DNA of 38,981 nt from an uncultured Oscillospiraceae bacterium. GTDB lineage: Bacteria > Bacillota > Clostridia > Oscillospirales > Oscillospiraceae. The stretch spans positions 1-38,981 of the forward strand of contig CANQBA010000039.1 in NCBI GenBank assembly GCA_947589545.1, read 5' to 3'. A model generated the notes under the pieces. It was not told where the DNA came from. It searched no databases and saw only the letters and a list, made by a program, of their open reading frames with translations. This document shows, in pieces, positions 15,475-23,055 of this stretch (positions within the stretch are counted from its first letter, which is position 1; every line of letters begins with the position of its first letter). The position numbers were made by a program, and so were the translations under genes.

Positions 15475-16117
15475 ATGAAGAAGCTTGTCTCCCTGCTCCT
15501 CTGCCTGTCGCTCCTGACGCTCGCCGGATGCGCAAGAGCGGAACAGGCCAAAAGCGGCGGCAGCCCGCTCCCATCCGAAACGCGGAACGAAACACCAGGC
15601 GGCCATTCCCCTCAAAATCAGCCAGGCGGCGGCAGCCCGCACGGATCCGGGGGCGCTTGGGCAATGGATGAGGTCACGCTTCACCCGTTATACTAATATC
15701 TATTTAAAAGGAGACACAGAGCGGCGAGGATTTTTCGTGTCAGGCAAGGAAGACGCCGCAGGGAATACCCTTTGGTATTTCCAAGGCGGCTGACACAGCA
15801 TGGCGCGAAAAAGACCGGCGAGAATGTCTTATTTTAATTAGATATTAGTATTAAACCCCAGCGGACAGATGCGCGGCAACATCGCCCTCTTTATGAGGAT
15901 AGATATCGGTACCGTCGAGCTGGCCGCCGGCGCCGCCCCGCGCTTTGATTTGACCGGCAGCGAGGCGGACGCCACGCTTCGTTTTCTTCTTACAAACGCC
16001 GAAACCGGAGAAATCGCGGAAGGCTCCGTTACCGGGTCGGGCGGCGTGACGCTTAAGATCGCCGCGGCGGGAAAATATGTTTTCACGCTGGAAAATCTGT
16101 CCGCGTCGGACGTATAG
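15475..16117 (+). pseudogene. Small lipoprotein gene split by a MITE
   Basis: The 5' part encodes a lipoprotein signal (LTLAGCARAEQ) and a Gly/Ser/Pro-rich linker, and runs into the element at HPL-Y-stop (15694). The 3' part continues after the element as NPSGQMRGNIALF and ends TLENLSASDV at 16117. Removing 15691-15853 (element plus one TTA) joins HPL directly to NPSGQM in frame, so one protein of about 160 residues was interrupted. The last codons and the TAG stop coincide with the start of another inserted-looking element (16112), so the true C-terminus may also be lost. GGAGGTGG precedes the start. The C-terminal part reads as a beta-rich domain of unknown function. It lies directly downstream of a two-component system. 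Confidence 0.85.
15691..15850. mobile_element. 160-bp MITE, full-length-type copy
   Basis: It begins TACTAATATC and ends GATATTAGTA (perfect 10-bp inverted ends; similarity extends to TTTAAAA/TTTTAATT), flanked by TTA on both sides (15688-15690 and 15851-15853). The interior is a nested palindrome: TTTTTCG...CGAAAAA arms, GTCAG/CTGAC, and GGGAATACC/GGTATTTCC. No coding capacity. A shorter relative lies at 23512-23592 in opposite orientation. Confidence 0.88.
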
Positions 16118-16472
16118 CTGACGGGAGTCGAACCCGCGCCGGTTTTCGACGGCTGATTTGCGCCAGTACTTTGTCAAAAGCCTTGACAATACGCAAGTAT
16201 TCTCTGTGGCTTTTTCCGCGTCCTGACGCAAATCAGCTCGCCGAAAACTGCGTAGCACTCCACGGGTCGCCATTTTCGAGGGATTTTCCGTGCGGAGGGC
16301 GAGGCAAAGCGGCTCGCGCAAAAACGGGAACCCCATCGGGCTGTTGCCCGATGGGGAAAGGACGATGCGAGCCAGCGCCTGAGGGCGAATACTTGGAGCC
16401 CGAGGTTAAGCGGCTCGCATGAGGACGCGGGCCCGCGTGGAGCGGCGCAGGTTCGACTCCCGTCAGCTATAC
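16112..16472. repeat. 361-bp palindromic element with tRNA-T-arm-like ends (structured RNA or non-autonomous element)
   Basis: The outer 30 bp (16112-16141 and 16443-16472) are inverted copies with 29 of 30 positions matching. Both contain GGTTCGACTCCCGTCAGC, which resembles the T arm and 3' end of a tRNA or tmRNA. Inside are further helices: GCTGATTTGCG with CGCAAATCAGC (16143-16162 with 16227-16248), TTGTCAA/TTGACAA, a CCCCATCGGGC/GCCCGATGGGG hairpin (16331-16356), GATGCGAGCC/GGCTCGCATG (16363-16372 with 16411-16420), and the perfect palindrome ACGCGGGCCCGCGT. No protein is plausible in it. It separates two lipoprotein genes. Confidence 0.65.
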
Positions 16473-16507
16473 TTCACCGTAAATTATGACTTTGGAGGAA
16501 CCCCCCT

Positions 16508-17809
16508 ATGAAAAAATCGACCCTCATTTTCCTTTGCGTCCTGCTCCTGCTTTCCGGCTGTCAGCAATCGCCGAAGTCGGCCGCTCCCACGGACAGGCCC
16601 GCCGGGAACACCTCAGATTATTCAGACACTTCCTCTCCCCCGCCGGCCGTCGGAAATGCCTCTGAGGGCGGCTTTCAAAAGGAGATGAACGTCAATCACC
16701 CCTTCCGCCTCGATGCCGCCTGCAAGGCCGAGGGCGGGTACTATCTGCAAAACGAGGGGTACATATACTACATGGAGGCCGCCACGGGGAGGATGATCCT
16801 GCTGTGCGGCAAGCCGGAGTGTACCCACGAGAACCATACGGCCTGCAACGCCTGGGCCAACACAAAATTTCTCACCTTCTATGACGGCAAGGTCTATTAC
16901 ACCAACATGGACGCCATGCACGACAGCCTCCTGACCCTCTGCGCCATGGATCCGGACGGCTCGAACCACCGGGACGTCCAGACGCTCATGACCCCGCGGG
17001 ACAGGAAAGGCTGGTATAGGGCGCTCTGCGAGCCGATGCTGTGGAACGGGGAGATCTATTTCGTCCTCCAGGACAACCGGGTCTGCAAAAACCGCCTGGG
17101 CGGGGATCCGAAGGACAACGCGACGCTTTTGGAATTGGAAACCTCCCACATGCTGGACTGGGACTGGAAATTCTGGGCGGACGGCGGCGATGCCTATGTG
17201 ATGAGCCGTACTGTGGACGAGGACGGGCTTTCCGAGGCTGTGCTCTACCTTCTGGGCGACAGCGCGGCCCAGACCCGGGCGCTTTGGCGCTCCTCCCGGA
17301 TCATCCCCCGCAGTGATGAGATCGTCTCCTACGCATCCGGCGATAAATTCAGCTTCTACATCGCCGGCGGGCATCTCTATACTCTCGCTGACGGGGGATT
17401 TTGGGTTGCGGATCTTAAAACAGGCGGCGAAACAAAACTCGCCGACGTATCCGGCGGTCAGGCCCTTTTTTCGGATTCCGAGATGTTCCTCTACTCCGCC
17501 CGAGACAGATCCGTCGCCGTCTACGGGCTGGACGGCGGCCAAAAGCGCCAGATCAGTCTCTCCCCCATTTTTGATGCCTATGACAACATCACCTCCTGCG
17601 ACCCCGTCTTTGCGGACGGCAGTATGTTCTATCTGCTGTGCTACCGGGGCGGGTATCTCAGCGTCGTGTCGTCGCTTTACCAAATCGATACCGCCTCCGG
17701 GGAGATCCGGGAGCTGCGCGATTGGCCCGCGGCGAACCGTGAGCTTCCCGCTCAAGACCATGAGGAACATAAGGAAATCATCGCCGGAGGCGGAAGCTTA
17801 TCATCCTAA
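16508..17809 (+). CDS. Lipoprotein with beta-propeller-like (DUF5050-type) domain
   Basis: A 433-residue predicted surface lipoprotein. The signal peptide ends LLLSGC (lipidated Cys18), followed by a Ser/Pro/Thr-rich linker (about 20-55). The body has repeated aromatic strands of the type GYIYYMEA, GKVYYTNMD, GEIYFVLQD and GHLYTLADG, as in six- or seven-bladed propellers of the DUF5050/TolB-like group. A conserved C-GKPE-C-T-H-(x)5-C cluster (about 98-111) may bind a metal or form a disulfide. The start is supported by GGAGG 10 nt upstream. No enzyme motif is visible; a binding or sensory role on the cell surface is likely. It follows a two-component system and another lipoprotein. Confidence 0.8.
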   Translation: MKKSTLIFLCVLLLLSGCQQSPKSAAPTDRPAGNTSDYSDTSSPPPAVGNASEGGFQKEMNVNHPFRLDAACKAEGGYYLQNEGYIYYMEAATGRMILLCGKPECTHENHTACNAWANTKFLTFYDGKVYYTNMDAMHDSLLTLCAMDPDGSNHRDVQTLMTPRDRKGWYRALCEPMLWNGEIYFVLQDNRVCKNRLGGDPKDNATLLELETSHMLDWDWKFWADGGDAYVMSRTVDEDGLSEAVLYLLGDSAAQTRALWRSSRIIPRSDEIVSYASGDKFSFYIAGGHLYTLADGGFWVADLKTGGETKLADVSGGQALFSDSEMFLYSARDRSVAVYGLDGGQKRQISLSPIFDAYDNITSCDPVFADGSMFYLLCYRGGYLSVVSSLYQIDTASGEIRELRDWPAANRELPAQDHEEHKEIIAGGGSLSS

Positions 17810-17821
17810 TAATTAAAAACA

Positions 17822-17849
17822 GCGCGCCGGTCCCCGGCGCGCCGTTTTT
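17822..17849. terminator. Bidirectional terminator
   Basis: Nine-bp stem GCGCGCCGG/CCGGCGCGC (17822-17830 with 17834-17842), T tract on the plus strand and TTTTTAATT on the minus strand; it sits between convergent genes. Confidence 0.85.
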
Positions 17850-17851
17850 CT

Positions 17852-18064
17852 TTATGCGTTATCCTTTGACTCGATGCGATCCCTGAACAAAAGGGAGATG
17901 CACCAGAGGGCCGCCAGGGCCACCAGGGTGTAAATCACGCGGCTGACGGAGGCCGTCTGGCCGCCGAAGGCCCAGGCCACAAGATCAAACTTGAAGATGC
18001 CCACCAGGCCCCAGTTGACACCGCCGATTATCAAAAGGATAAGCGCGATCCTGTCCATGATCAT
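17852..18064 (-). CDS. DUF378 family small membrane protein
   Basis: A 70-residue protein with two membrane helices. The N-terminal helix has the family signature LLIIGGVNWGLVG and is followed by DLVAWAFGG; the second helix ends before a charged tail. The family is widespread in bacteria and has no assigned function. The start at 18064 (MIMDRIAL) is chosen because GGAGGG lies 8 nt upstream; longer upstream frames have no ribosome site. It is transcribed divergently from the dipeptidase gene from an overlapping promoter. Confidence 0.88.
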   Translation of the reverse strand: MIMDRIALILLIIGGVNWGLVGIFKFDLVAWAFGGQTASVSRVIYTLVALAALWCISLLFRDRIESKDNA

Positions 18065-18144
18065 AGCATGATCCCTCCTTTGTGTTTGCGGCCTTATTGT
18101 TTCTCCTTTTCTCACGTTTTATTCCTCGTCCAATTAATTCATAT

Positions 18145-18196
18145 ATTGTATCAATTCGCAATAAAAATTGCAATGTTTTTCTCTTTGTCATATAAT
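18145..18196. promoter_or_regulatory. Back-to-back divergent promoters sharing one TTGCAA -35 box
   Basis: The palindrome TTGCAA (18168-18173) is 17 bp from TATAAT on the plus strand (18191-18196) and 17 bp from TACAAT on the minus strand (18145-18150). Only one polymerase could bind at a time. The plus promoter drives the dipeptidase and the minus promoter the DUF378 gene. Confidence 0.75.
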
Positions 18197-18226
18197 AGCC
18201 TGGAATGGAATTTTGGAGTGTTTTCT

Positions 18227-19204
18227 ATGAAAATCGTGGATCTTCACTGCGACACCGTCATGCGTTTTTACCGGGGCGAACATCTGGACGGCCTTTCAGG
18301 CTCCCACATCAGCATGGACAAGCTGCAAAAGGGGGAGACGCTGGCCCAGTGCTTCGCCATCTTTGTGCCCACCCACGGCCCTGCGGACACGCCCGAGAAG
18401 CTGGCCGCCGCCAAAGCGTATTTCGACGCCGCCTGGGAGGCTTACCGCCGGGAGCTGGCGCTGTGCGCAGACCGTCTCGCCCCGGCGCTCACCGTGGCGG
18501 ATATCGGGCGCAACGAGCGGGCCCACAAGGTCAGCGCCCTTCTCACGGTGGAGGACGGCGTCACGCTGGACGGCCGTCTCGAGGCCCTGGACGACTATTA
18601 TCAAAAGGGCGTCCGCATGGTGGCCCTCACTTGGAACTGGGAAAATTCCCTGGGCTATCCCCAAAGCGGCGACCCGGAAAAGCACCGGCTGGGCCTGAAG
18701 CCCTTCGGCCTTGACTGCGTGCGCCGGATGAACGAGCTGGGCATCGCCGTGGACGTGTCCCATCTCAGCGAAGGGGGCTTCTGGGACGTGGCGAAGACCA
18801 CGAAAAAGCCCTTTATCGCCTCCCACTCCTGCTGCCGCGCCCTGTGCGACATTGGCAGGAACCTCACCGACGATCAGATCCGCGCCGTGGCGGACGCCGG
18901 CGGCGTCATCGGCCTCAACTACTGCAACGCTTTCCTGCACCCCGTCTCCCGGGCGTTCCGGGACGACGCCACCGCCATTTCCGAGCTTATCCGCCATCTG
19001 CGGCACCTTGTGGCCGTGGGCGGTCAAGAGGCCGTGGCTCTGGGCTCGGATTATGACGGCATCGAATCGGCCTTGGAGTGGGGCGATTGCGGCGGCCAGC
19101 AGCGGTTCGCGGAGGCTATCGTCCGGGAATTTGGCGAAAAAACCGCCGAAAAGATCACCCATCAGAACGCCCTGCGCACCCTTAATGATATCATCGGCGC
19201 GTAA
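18227..19204 (+). CDS. Membrane dipeptidase (peptidase family M19)
   Basis: A 325-residue zinc-dependent dipeptidase of the renal-dipeptidase family, hydrolysing dipeptides (some members accept D-residues). Visible metal ligands are H7 and D9 (DLHCDT), the bridging E109 (LTVEDG), His residues in DVSHLS and in ASHSCC, and Asp in GSDYDG. The length is normal for bacterial M19. It has no signal peptide, so it is probably cytoplasmic. The start at 18227 is the first codon after the strong promoter with a GGAG site (12 nt upstream) and gives the normal MKIVDLHCDT start; the open frame extends upstream past the promoter and cannot all be translated. The stop is only 6 nt from the convergent SLH gene, with no terminator between. 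Confidence 0.92.
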   Translation: MKIVDLHCDTVMRFYRGEHLDGLSGSHISMDKLQKGETLAQCFAIFVPTHGPADTPEKLAAAKAYFDAAWEAYRRELALCADRLAPALTVADIGRNERAHKVSALLTVEDGVTLDGRLEALDDYYQKGVRMVALTWNWENSLGYPQSGDPEKHRLGLKPFGLDCVRRMNELGIAVDVSHLSEGGFWDVAKTTKKPFIASHSCCRALCDIGRNLTDDQIRAVADAGGVIGLNYCNAFLHPVSRAFRDDATAISELIRHLRHLVAVGGQEAVALGSDYDGIESALEWGDCGGQQRFAEAIVREFGEKTAEKITHQNALRTLNDIIGA

Positions 19205-19210
19205 CGCTCT

Positions 19211-20473
19211 TTATTTTCCCCGCAGACTCCTGTCCGCCATCCGCGCCAGGATCTGGATCATCTCCGCCCGCTGGAGGGTGGAATCCGGCTTGAAGGCCCC
19301 GTTCTCCCCCAAGATCACCCCGGATGCGCTCAGGCGCTTCACGGCGGCGGCGTACCGACTCCCCGCCGGCACGTCCCGAAAGACGGCGGCTGTCCCGGCG
19401 CTCAGGGCCTCCTCCGGCAGGGCGCGGGATAAGAGGATCGCGAGATCCGCCCTGCTGACGAGGCTGTCCGGCGGCGCGAAATCCACGTCGATCCCCCACC
19501 GGCGGCAATACGCGTAATACGGCTCATACCAGGCGCCGGCGGCGGCAAAATCCCACCCGTCGGCGTAATACCCGGACAGAAATCTGGCGCACACCGCCAC
19601 TGCCTCCGCCACAGTGACCGTTCCATATGGCCCGAACCGGCCCGCGCCCTGCCCCTCCAGCAGTCCCAGCTCATAGCACTCCCGCACGCCGGCGGCAAAC
19701 CAGGCCCCGGTCGGCACGTCCGTAAAGCTCCCCCGGTAGGCGCGTTTTTGCACGAAATACCCCACCGGTTCCCGCTTCGCGCCGGGGGCAAGCTCCGCAA
19801 GATACCCCTCCGTGGGCTGGACGATGAAGCTGATCCGCCGTCCCTTTCCCGTCAGGAGCGTATCGTTGAAGTCATCCCAGCTTTTTTCCGTCACCCGGAC
19901 AAGCCCCTTCCCGTCGCCGTTGCCCTCCAGATACGTGATCCCCTCCCGGTCATAGCCCAGGACGATCACCGAGTGCCCCGCGCCGCCGTTGTAGCTCCCG
20001 TCGCTGTTGGCCGTGGTGCGCAGCAGCGCCCCGAGGCCCACGCCCAGCTCCGTAAAGCCCCCGTAGGAGGCCGACGCCAGATTGCCCGCCACCCGGCGGG
20101 AATGGAGCCAGCCCACGTCGTCCCCGTGGAAGGGCACGTCCCCGAACAGCGTGGCGTACACGGCGTTGGCGTATATGTAACAGGATGTCCCGGAGTATAC
20201 GTTCCCCGAGGCCGACTTTACATAATATGTCTTCCCCAGGGGCGTCGACCTGGTGTTCAGCGGCGCTCTGACAGGGGATGTGCAATGTATATCCCCGTAC
20301 AGCTCCACGTCCCCCGAGAGCACCCGGTCAAGGCGCTGTATCAGGATCGGAATATCTGTAAAATCTGCCGCCCGCACGTTTTCCGCCGCTTTTGCGCCCG
20401 GCTGCAGGCCCGGCAGAAGCGCCGCCAGCAGCAAAAGCGCGGCTGTAAAATGCTTCGCCCATCGTTTTTTCAT
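19211..20473 (-). CDS. Secreted SLH-domain protein with papain-like Cys/His domain
   Basis: A 420-residue exported protein: signal peptide (about 1-30), a central domain (about 55-215) and three S-layer-homology motifs (about 240-420, starting FTDVPTGAWFAAGV) that anchor it to the cell wall. The central domain has SGTSCYIYAN (Cys98), GGAGHSVIVLGYD (His167) and YLEGNGDG (Asn185), the Cys-His-Asn order of papain-fold peptidases and amidases, so an enzymatic role is likely. No close named family is recognised. The start is supported by GGGAGGGG and a TTGACG-17-TAAAAT promoter. It is convergent with the dipeptidase gene. Confidence 0.8.
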   Translation of the reverse strand: MKKRWAKHFTAALLLLAALLPGLQPGAKAAENVRAADFTDIPILIQRLDRVLSGDVELYGDIHCTSPVRAPLNTRSTPLGKTYYVKSASGNVYSGTSCYIYANAVYATLFGDVPFHGDDVGWLHSRRVAGNLASASYGGFTELGVGLGALLRTTANSDGSYNGGAGHSVIVLGYDREGITYLEGNGDGKGLVRVTEKSWDDFNDTLLTGKGRRISFIVQPTEGYLAELAPGAKREPVGYFVQKRAYRGSFTDVPTGAWFAAGVRECYELGLLEGQGAGRFGPYGTVTVAEAVAVCARFLSGYYADGWDFAAAGAWYEPYYAYCRRWGIDVDFAPPDSLVSRADLAILLSRALPEEALSAGTAAVFRDVPAGSRYAAAVKRLSASGVILGENGAFKPDSTLQRAEMIQILARMADRSLRGK

Positions 20474-20506
20474 GGTTCCCCTCCCGTTTTGCGATAGGTT
20501 AACATA

Positions 20507-20535
20507 ATTTTATCGTCTCAGGAGGGAAACGTCAA
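20507..20535 (-). promoter_or_regulatory. Promoter of the SLH-protein gene
   Basis: Minus strand: TTGACG (20530-20535), 17 bp, TAAAAT (20507-20512). Confidence 0.7.
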
Positions 20536-20588
20536 CCCCGTCCGGGGAATTGGTCAAATTTACATGAATTTGGTTCAGGGAGGTTCCC

Positions 20589-21188
20589 ATGGAGCTTTTA
20601 AGGATGTTTCTCACCTTCGCCAAGATCGGCGTCATGACCTTCGGCGGCGGCTACGCCATGCTGCCCATCCTCCAGCGGGAGATCGTGGAGCGGCACCAAT
20701 GGGCCACGGACGCGGAGCTCACCGACTATTTCGCCATCGGCCAGTGTACGCCGGGCATTATCGCCGTGAACACGGCCACCTTCATCGGCCGTAAGCACAA
20801 GGGCATCCTGGGCGGCATCGTGGCCACGCTGGGCGTGGTCTTCCCGTCTCTGGTGATCATCACCCTCATCGCCGCCTTCCTCACCAACTTCGCGGACATC
20901 CCCCTGGTGCGCAACGCCCTGGCGGGGGTCAACGCCTGTGTGGTGGCGCTGATCGCCTCCAGCGTCCTGAAGCTGGGCAAGACCACCCTGAAAAATTCCC
21001 CCAGCGTGGCGATCTTCCTGTGCGTCCTTGCGCTGGCCTGCGTTTCCAATTTTGTGCCCTTCCCCGCCACCTGGTGGGGAAAGCTCCTGGATACCGTCAT
21101 CTCCCCCGCCGTGCTCATCGTCTGCGCCGGCGTGGTGGGCGTGATCCTCTGGATGCCCGCCGGCAGGAAGGGAGGCGGCAAGGAGTGA
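20589..21188 (+). CDS. chrA: Chromate transporter, first short subunit (ChrA/CHR family)
   Basis: A 199-residue membrane protein matching one half of a ChrA transporter. It starts with an amphipathic helix and the family motif FGGGYAMLPIL, then GQCTPGIIAVNTATFIG and about five further hydrophobic segments. Short CHR proteins occur as tandem gene pairs and work as heterodimers; several export chromate, others have unknown substrates. GGGAGG is 5 nt before the ATG. The second half-gene overlaps its stop by 4 nt (GTGA), so the two are translationally coupled. Confidence 0.9.
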   Translation: MELLRMFLTFAKIGVMTFGGGYAMLPILQREIVERHQWATDAELTDYFAIGQCTPGIIAVNTATFIGRKHKGILGGIVATLGVVFPSLVIITLIAAFLTNFADIPLVRNALAGVNACVVALIASSVLKLGKTTLKNSPSVAIFLCVLALACVSNFVPFPATWWGKLLDTVISPAVLIVCAGVVGVILWMPAGRKGGGKE

Positions 21189-21760
21189 TCTATCTCCGCC
21201 TCATCTACGAGTTTTTCAAGACCGGGCTCTTCGCCGTGGGCGGCGGCTTGGCCACCATCCCCTTCCTGCGGGACATGGGCGCCTCCACCGGCTGGTTCAC
21301 CGACGCGGATCTGACCACCATGATCGCCGTCAGCGAATCCACCCCCGGCCCCATGGGCGTCAATATGGCCACCTATGTGGGCTTCCACATCGCCGGGATC
21401 CCCGGCGCGGTGCTGGCCACCCTGGGCCTCATCACGCCCTCCATCATCGTCATCCTCATCATCGCCGGCTTCCTGGCCCGGTTCCGGGAGTCGAAGCTGG
21501 TAGATTCCGCCTTCAAGGGCCTGCGCCCCGCCTCCACCGCCCTCATCGCGGCGGCGGGCCTGAGCGTGGCGAAAAACGTGCTTCTAAACCTCCGGGGAGC
21601 GGAGACCACCGCCGCCACGCTTTTCCGCTGGCCGGCGCTCCTGCTGGCCGCCGCCGTCTTTGTCTGTATGCGGATAAAGCCCCTCAGGAAGCTCCACCCC
21701 ATCGTCTTCATCGCCGTCTCCGCCGTCCTGGGCGCGGTTTTCCGCTTCGCCGGGGCATAA
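21185..21760 (+). CDS. chrA: Chromate transporter, second short subunit (ChrA/CHR family)
   Basis: A 191-residue partner of the preceding protein, with the same fold: FAVGGGLATIPFLRDM, then SESTPGPMGVNMATYVG and hydrophobic helices. The start is the GTG at 21185, overlapping the previous stop; GGGAGG lies about 10 nt upstream, inside the first gene. No ATG start gives the conserved N-terminus. Specificity for chromate or another oxyanion cannot be decided from the sequence. Confidence 0.9.
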   Translation: MIYLRLIYEFFKTGLFAVGGGLATIPFLRDMGASTGWFTDADLTTMIAVSESTPGPMGVNMATYVGFHIAGIPGAVLATLGLITPSIIVILIIAGFLARFRESKLVDSAFKGLRPASTALIAAAGLSVAKNVLLNLRGAETTAATLFRWPALLLAAAVFVCMRIKPLRKLHPIVFIAVSAVLGAVFRFAGA

Positions 21761-21810
21761 TGCGGTTGTGAATTATCCGTTAATAATCTATATTATATTC
21801 AAAAATCATA

Positions 21811-21839
21811 TTGACAGCAATTTATATGTATGATAGAAT
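21811..21839 (+). promoter_or_regulatory. Promoter of the glutathione peroxidase gene
   Basis: TTGACA (21811-21816), 17 bp, TAGAAT (21834-21839). Confidence 0.8.
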
Positions 21840-21879
21840 ACCGTCAGGATCCAAAACGATCATGATAAGGAGTGTCAAT

Positions 21880-22422
21880 ATGAATCTATACGATTTCACC
21901 GTGAAAACCCGTGAGGGGACGGACAAGTCCCTGGCCGATTACCGGGGCCGGGTAGTGCTGGTGGTCAACACCGCCACCGGCTGCGGCTTTACGCCCCAAT
22001 ATACCGAGCTGCAGGCCCTCTATGAGGCCCACCGCGAGGACGGGCTGGAGATCCTGGACTTCCCCTGCAACCAGTTCGGCGGGCAGGCCCCCGGTTCGGA
22101 CGAGGAGATCCACACCTTCTGTACAGGCCGTTTCGGCATCACCTTTCCCCAGTTCGCCAAGGTGGAGGTCAACGGCGAAAACGCCGACCCTCTCTTTCAG
22201 TGGCTGGCGGCCTCCAGCACCTTCGAGGGCTTCGGCAAAGGCCCCATGGCGCTGGTGATGAACGGCGTCCTCAAGAAGATCGATAAGGACTATAAAAATA
22301 ACTCCGCCATCAAGTGGAATTTCACCAAGTTCCTTATCGGCCGGGACGGCGGGCTTCTCGCCCGTTTCGAACCCACGGAGAGCATGAAGTCCGTGGCGGA
22401 AAAGGTGGCGGCGGCGCTGTGA
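21880..22422 (+). CDS. Glutathione peroxidase family protein (thiol peroxidase)
   Basis: A 180-residue cytoplasmic peroxidase reducing hydrogen peroxide and organic hydroperoxides; bacterial members normally use thioredoxin as reductant. The catalytic Cys35 (NTATGCGFTPQY), Gln65 (FPCNQFGGQ) and Trp146-Asn147 (KWNFTKF) are all present. The active site is Cys, not selenocysteine. The start at 21880 follows AAGGAG with 8 nt spacing. The nearby flavodoxin and OhrR-like regulator suggest a peroxide-defence neighbourhood, although each gene here has its own promoter. Confidence 0.93.
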   Translation: MNLYDFTVKTREGTDKSLADYRGRVVLVVNTATGCGFTPQYTELQALYEAHREDGLEILDFPCNQFGGQAPGSDEEIHTFCTGRFGITFPQFAKVEVNGENADPLFQWLAASSTFEGFGKGPMALVMNGVLKKIDKDYKNNSAIKWNFTKFLIGRDGGLLARFEPTESMKSVAEKVAAAL

Positions 22423-22476
22423 TCCGCCGCTTGGGAAATATCTGCGGAAGAAGGTCAACTTCTTGCGCGGATCAGC

Positions 22477-22505
22477 TTGCAATTACGGGAAGAATGGCGT
22501 ATAAT
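22477..22505 (+). promoter_or_regulatory. Promoter of the flavodoxin-like gene
   Basis: TTGCAA (22477-22482), 17 bp, TATAAT (22500-22505). Confidence 0.8.
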
Positions 22506-22540
22506 AAGGAAACAAGTGCAAAAATAGGAGGCAAAATCGC

Positions 22541-22951
22541 ATGAAAACCGCCATCCGCTATTTTACGCGCTCGGGAAACACCAAAAAGCTGGCCGACGCC
22601 ATAGCCGGGGCCCTGGGGATCCCCGCTCTGACGGTGGCCGAACCCCTCCCGGAGCCGGTGGACACGCTCTTTCTGGGCTGTTCCTATTATGCCTTTGACG
22701 TGGACGAGGCCGTAAAGACCTTTGTGGCGCAAAACAGGGCCAACATCGGCAGGATCGTGCTGTTCGGCACCTCCGCCATGATGAAGTCCGTCTACAAGCC
22801 CATGAAGAAGGTGGCCGACGCCAACGGCGTGGCGCTGGAGAAGGAAGATTTCCACTGCCGCGGCTCCTTCGGCCCGGCCCACAAGGGGCGGCCCGACGCG
22901 GAGGACTGCAAGCGGTGCGCGGCCTTTGCCTTGAAGGCGATTGCCGGATAA
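22541..22951 (+). CDS. Flavodoxin-like protein
   Basis: A 136-residue protein. The N-terminal YFTRSGNTKKLADAI matches the FMN-phosphate loop of flavodoxins, and LFLGCSYYAF and IVLFGTSA are the following beta-strand/loop pairs. It is probably a short-chain FMN electron carrier in the cytoplasm. The start follows a GGAGG site about 9 nt upstream. Cys residues near the C-terminus (EDCKRCAAFA) are unusual for plain flavodoxins and might be redox-active. It lies between a peroxidase gene and an OhrR-like regulator gene. Confidence 0.82.
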   Translation: MKTAIRYFTRSGNTKKLADAIAGALGIPALTVAEPLPEPVDTLFLGCSYYAFDVDEAVKTFVAQNRANIGRIVLFGTSAMMKSVYKPMKKVADANGVALEKEDFHCRGSFGPAHKGRPDAEDCKRCAAFALKAIAG

Positions 22952-23055
22952 AATCGGCGTAAAAGCTCCTCGCAAGAGGGCTTTATAGGGGCGCGGAACG
23001 TGGTCATCACGGTGGGAAACCGCGCTCTCAATAAATATAACGCACGGAGGAAAAT

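Noticed and set aside
16171-16422. Open frames inside the palindromic element
   Set aside because: They cross several strong hairpins, lack ribosome sites and encode basic low-complexity peptides; the element is better explained as structured RNA or repeat DNA.
16443-16472. A tRNA or tmRNA gene at the palindromic element
   Set aside because: Only the T-arm-like 3' portion is present. No anticodon arm or D arm, and no tag-peptide region, can be folded upstream, and the same sequence is mirrored on the other strand.
18068-18226. N-terminal extension of the dipeptidase from an upstream in-frame start
   Set aside because: It would be translated from DNA lying upstream of and across the promoter (18168-18196); the strong promoter and family N-terminus support the start at 18227.
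21880-22422. Selenocysteine in the glutathione peroxidase
   Set aside because: The active-site codon is TGC (Cys) and no in-frame TGA occurs at that place.
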